Origin: an uncultured Phascolarctobacterium sp.
GTDB lineage: Bacteria; Bacillota; Negativicutes; Acidaminococcales; Acidaminococcaceae
Length of the DNA: 33,059 nucleotides
Direction of reading: 5' to 3'
NCBI GenBank assembly: GCA_905207485.1
Contig: CAJLLL010000018.1
Coordinates: forward strand, 1-33,059
Shown: positions 32,106-33,059 of the stretch, one piece after another
Position numbering within the stretch: the first letter of the stretch is position 1
Layout: every line of letters begins with the position of its first letter
Program-made: the position numbers and the translations under genes
The notes under the pieces: model-generated
What the model saw: the letters and a program-made list of their open reading frames with translations, nothing else
Database searches by the model: none
What the model was told of the DNA's origin: nothing

Positions 32106-32140
32106 AACCCCAAAGTTTAATGCTTTGGGGTTTTTATTTT
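32106..32140 (+). terminator. Intrinsic terminator of the rplU-prp-rpmA operon
   Basis: AACCCCAAAG (32106-32115) pairs perfectly with CTTTGGGGTT (32123-32132), followed by TTTATTTT. Confidence 0.93.
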
Positions 32141-32215
32141 GTTACTTTGCAATAAAAATTATTTACTGCAAATGTAAATTGTTTGTGATTTTGTCCGAAT
32201 ATTGTTGTAAATCTA

Positions 32216-32244
32216 TTGAACAAAAAGTCAAAAAATGTTATTAT
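32216..32244 (+). promoter_or_regulatory. Promoter of trxA-trxB
   Basis: TTGAAC (32216-32221) and TATTAT (32239-32244) are separated by 17 bases, with a TG extension at 32236-32237. Confidence 0.7.
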
Positions 32245-32283
32245 TAAAACATCAAATAGTATAATTTTTAAGGAGTGATATAA

Positions 32284-32592
32284 ATGGCAGCATTACATTT
32301 GGAAGCAGCAGATTTTAAAAAAGAGGTTTTGGAAGCCAAAGGCAAAGTTCTGGTTGACTTTTTTGCAACTTGGTGCGGACCGTGCCAGATGCTGAGCCCT
32401 ATTATTGACCAGCTTGCAAATGAAGTTACGGATGTAAAAATCTGCAAAGTTGATATTGATAAAGCGGAAGAACTCACCAATGAATATGGCGTTGAAGTTG
32501 TTCCTACCCTTGTTCTTTTTGAAAATGGCGAGGTTGTAAAAAGCGTCAGCGGCGTAATGGCCAAACCTGCTATTTTGAATATGCTGAAATAA
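32284..32592 (+). CDS. trxA: Thioredoxin
   Basis: The 102-residue protein is a complete thioredoxin: VDFFATWCGPCQMLSPII with active site CGPC (~31-34), and the cis-Pro in EVVPTLVLF. It reduces protein disulfides in the cytosol. Ribosome binding site AAGGAG. The gene for its reductase follows after nine bases, so the pair forms one unit. Confidence 0.97.
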   Translation: MAALHLEAADFKKEVLEAKGKVLVDFFATWCGPCQMLSPIIDQLANEVTDVKICKVDIDKAEELTNEYGVEVVPTLVLFENGEVVKSVSGVMAKPAILNMLK

Positions 32593-32601
32593 GGTGTTTT
32601 T

Positions 32602-33059
32602 ATGGCTGATAAAGTAACGGATATTATTATTATCGGCGGCGGTACCGCCGGCATGACTGCGGCAGTTTATGCCGGACGTGCCGGACGCAGCGTAAAAGTT
32701 CTGGAGCAGAGCATTCATGGCGGACAGATTGTTAATACTTCGCATGTGGAAAATTTTCCCGGCTTTAATAACATTGCCGGTTTTGAATTTGCAACGGCGC
32801 TGTATGAGCAGGCAGTTAAATTCGGTGCTGAATTTGTGTACGAAAAAGTTACAGGCATAGAACTTGAAGGCGATATTAAACGTGTACTGACTGCTGATGG
32901 GTATTATGATGCCAAAGCGGTAATTATTGCAACCGGTGCGCGCCCGCGTCCTATTGGCGTTGCCGGTGAAGAAAAATTTGTCGGCAGGGGCATTTCTTTC
33001 TGCGCTACTTGCGACGGAGCTTTTTACAAAGGCAAAACAGTAGCCGTTATCGGCGGCGG
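32602..33059 (+). CDS. trxB: Thioredoxin reductase, 3' end outside window
   Basis: The first 152 codons are present from ATG 32602. The N-terminal FAD-binding motif is IIGGGTAGMTAAVYAGRAG. HGGQIVNTSHVENFPGF and IIATGARPR follow, then the redox pair CATC in ISFCATCDGAFYKGK, and the start of the NADPH-binding motif VAVIGG at the edge. It passes electrons from NADPH to the thioredoxin encoded just upstream. Confidence 0.96.
   Translation, partial: MADKVTDIIIIGGGTAGMTAAVYAGRAGRSVKVLEQSIHGGQIVNTSHVENFPGFNNIAGFEFATALYEQAVKFGAEFVYEKVTGIELEGDIKRVLTADGYYDAKAVIIATGARPRPIGVAGEEKFVGRGISFCATCDGAFYKGKTVAVIGG

Noticed and set aside
1..33059. CRISPR array
   Set aside because: No evenly spaced direct repeats were seen; the repetitive part of the autotransporter gene is degenerate coding repeat.

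Overview
The window looks like the chromosome of a moderately low-GC Firmicute with an outer membrane, i.e. a member of the Negativicutes, possibly near Phascolarctobacterium or Acidaminococcus. The evidence is mixed ancestry. A classical autotransporter beta-barrel ends in Phe, and there is a PTP-like phytase of the Selenomonas type and a periplasmic PhoA. These sit beside a Firmicute-style rplU-prp-rpmA operon with an L21 leader and an N-terminally extended L27. The genus is inference. Both ends are cut: an autotransporter runs in from the left and trxB runs out on the right. Every protein gene lies on the + strand; the only minus-strand gene is a tRNA-Arg.

Layout. 1-3772: autotransporter, then a terminator. 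3893-3984: long inverted repeat with a possible tertiary contact. 4063-4961: small HTH protein and a C_GCAxxG_C_C protein. 5120-9298: PhoA, then an exported CPxC protein, a LolD-like ATPase and an FtsX-like permease, with a textbook terminator inside the first gene of the ABC set. 9360-10157: DUF4163/DUF3298-type exported protein. 10303-16978: AbgT transporter, a stand-alone M20 lid domain, an M20 amidohydrolase, an exported alpha/beta hydrolase, asparaginase, beta-carbonic anhydrase and a PTP-like phosphatase, mostly overlapping or tightly spaced. 17075-18821: macro-domain protein and VWA protein. 19035-26564: type I restriction-modification locus hsdM-hsdS-[KAP NTPase]-hsdR, followed by a HipA/CtkA-like kinase (26621-27790). 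27898-27972: tRNA-Arg(CCG), minus strand. 28101-31036: AI-2E-family permease, CGGC protein, RNase G. 31061-32096: L21 leader, rplU, prp, rpmA. 32284-end: trxA, trxB.

Two places stand out. First, downstream of abgT a 120-residue free-standing M20 lid domain keeps the conserved His, His and Asn of the lid. The full-length M20 enzyme translationally coupled to it has lost exactly these residues but keeps all metal ligands. This suggests an obligate heteromeric hydrolase in which the small protein completes the active site in trans. Second, a visibly AT-rich KAP P-loop NTPase sits between hsdS and hsdR, the slot occupied by the PrrC anticodon nuclease in the E. coli prr locus, and a HipA/CtkA-like kinase follows. 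This is a candidate RM-guarded second-line defence module.

All assignments come from reading motifs by eye; no database search was run.
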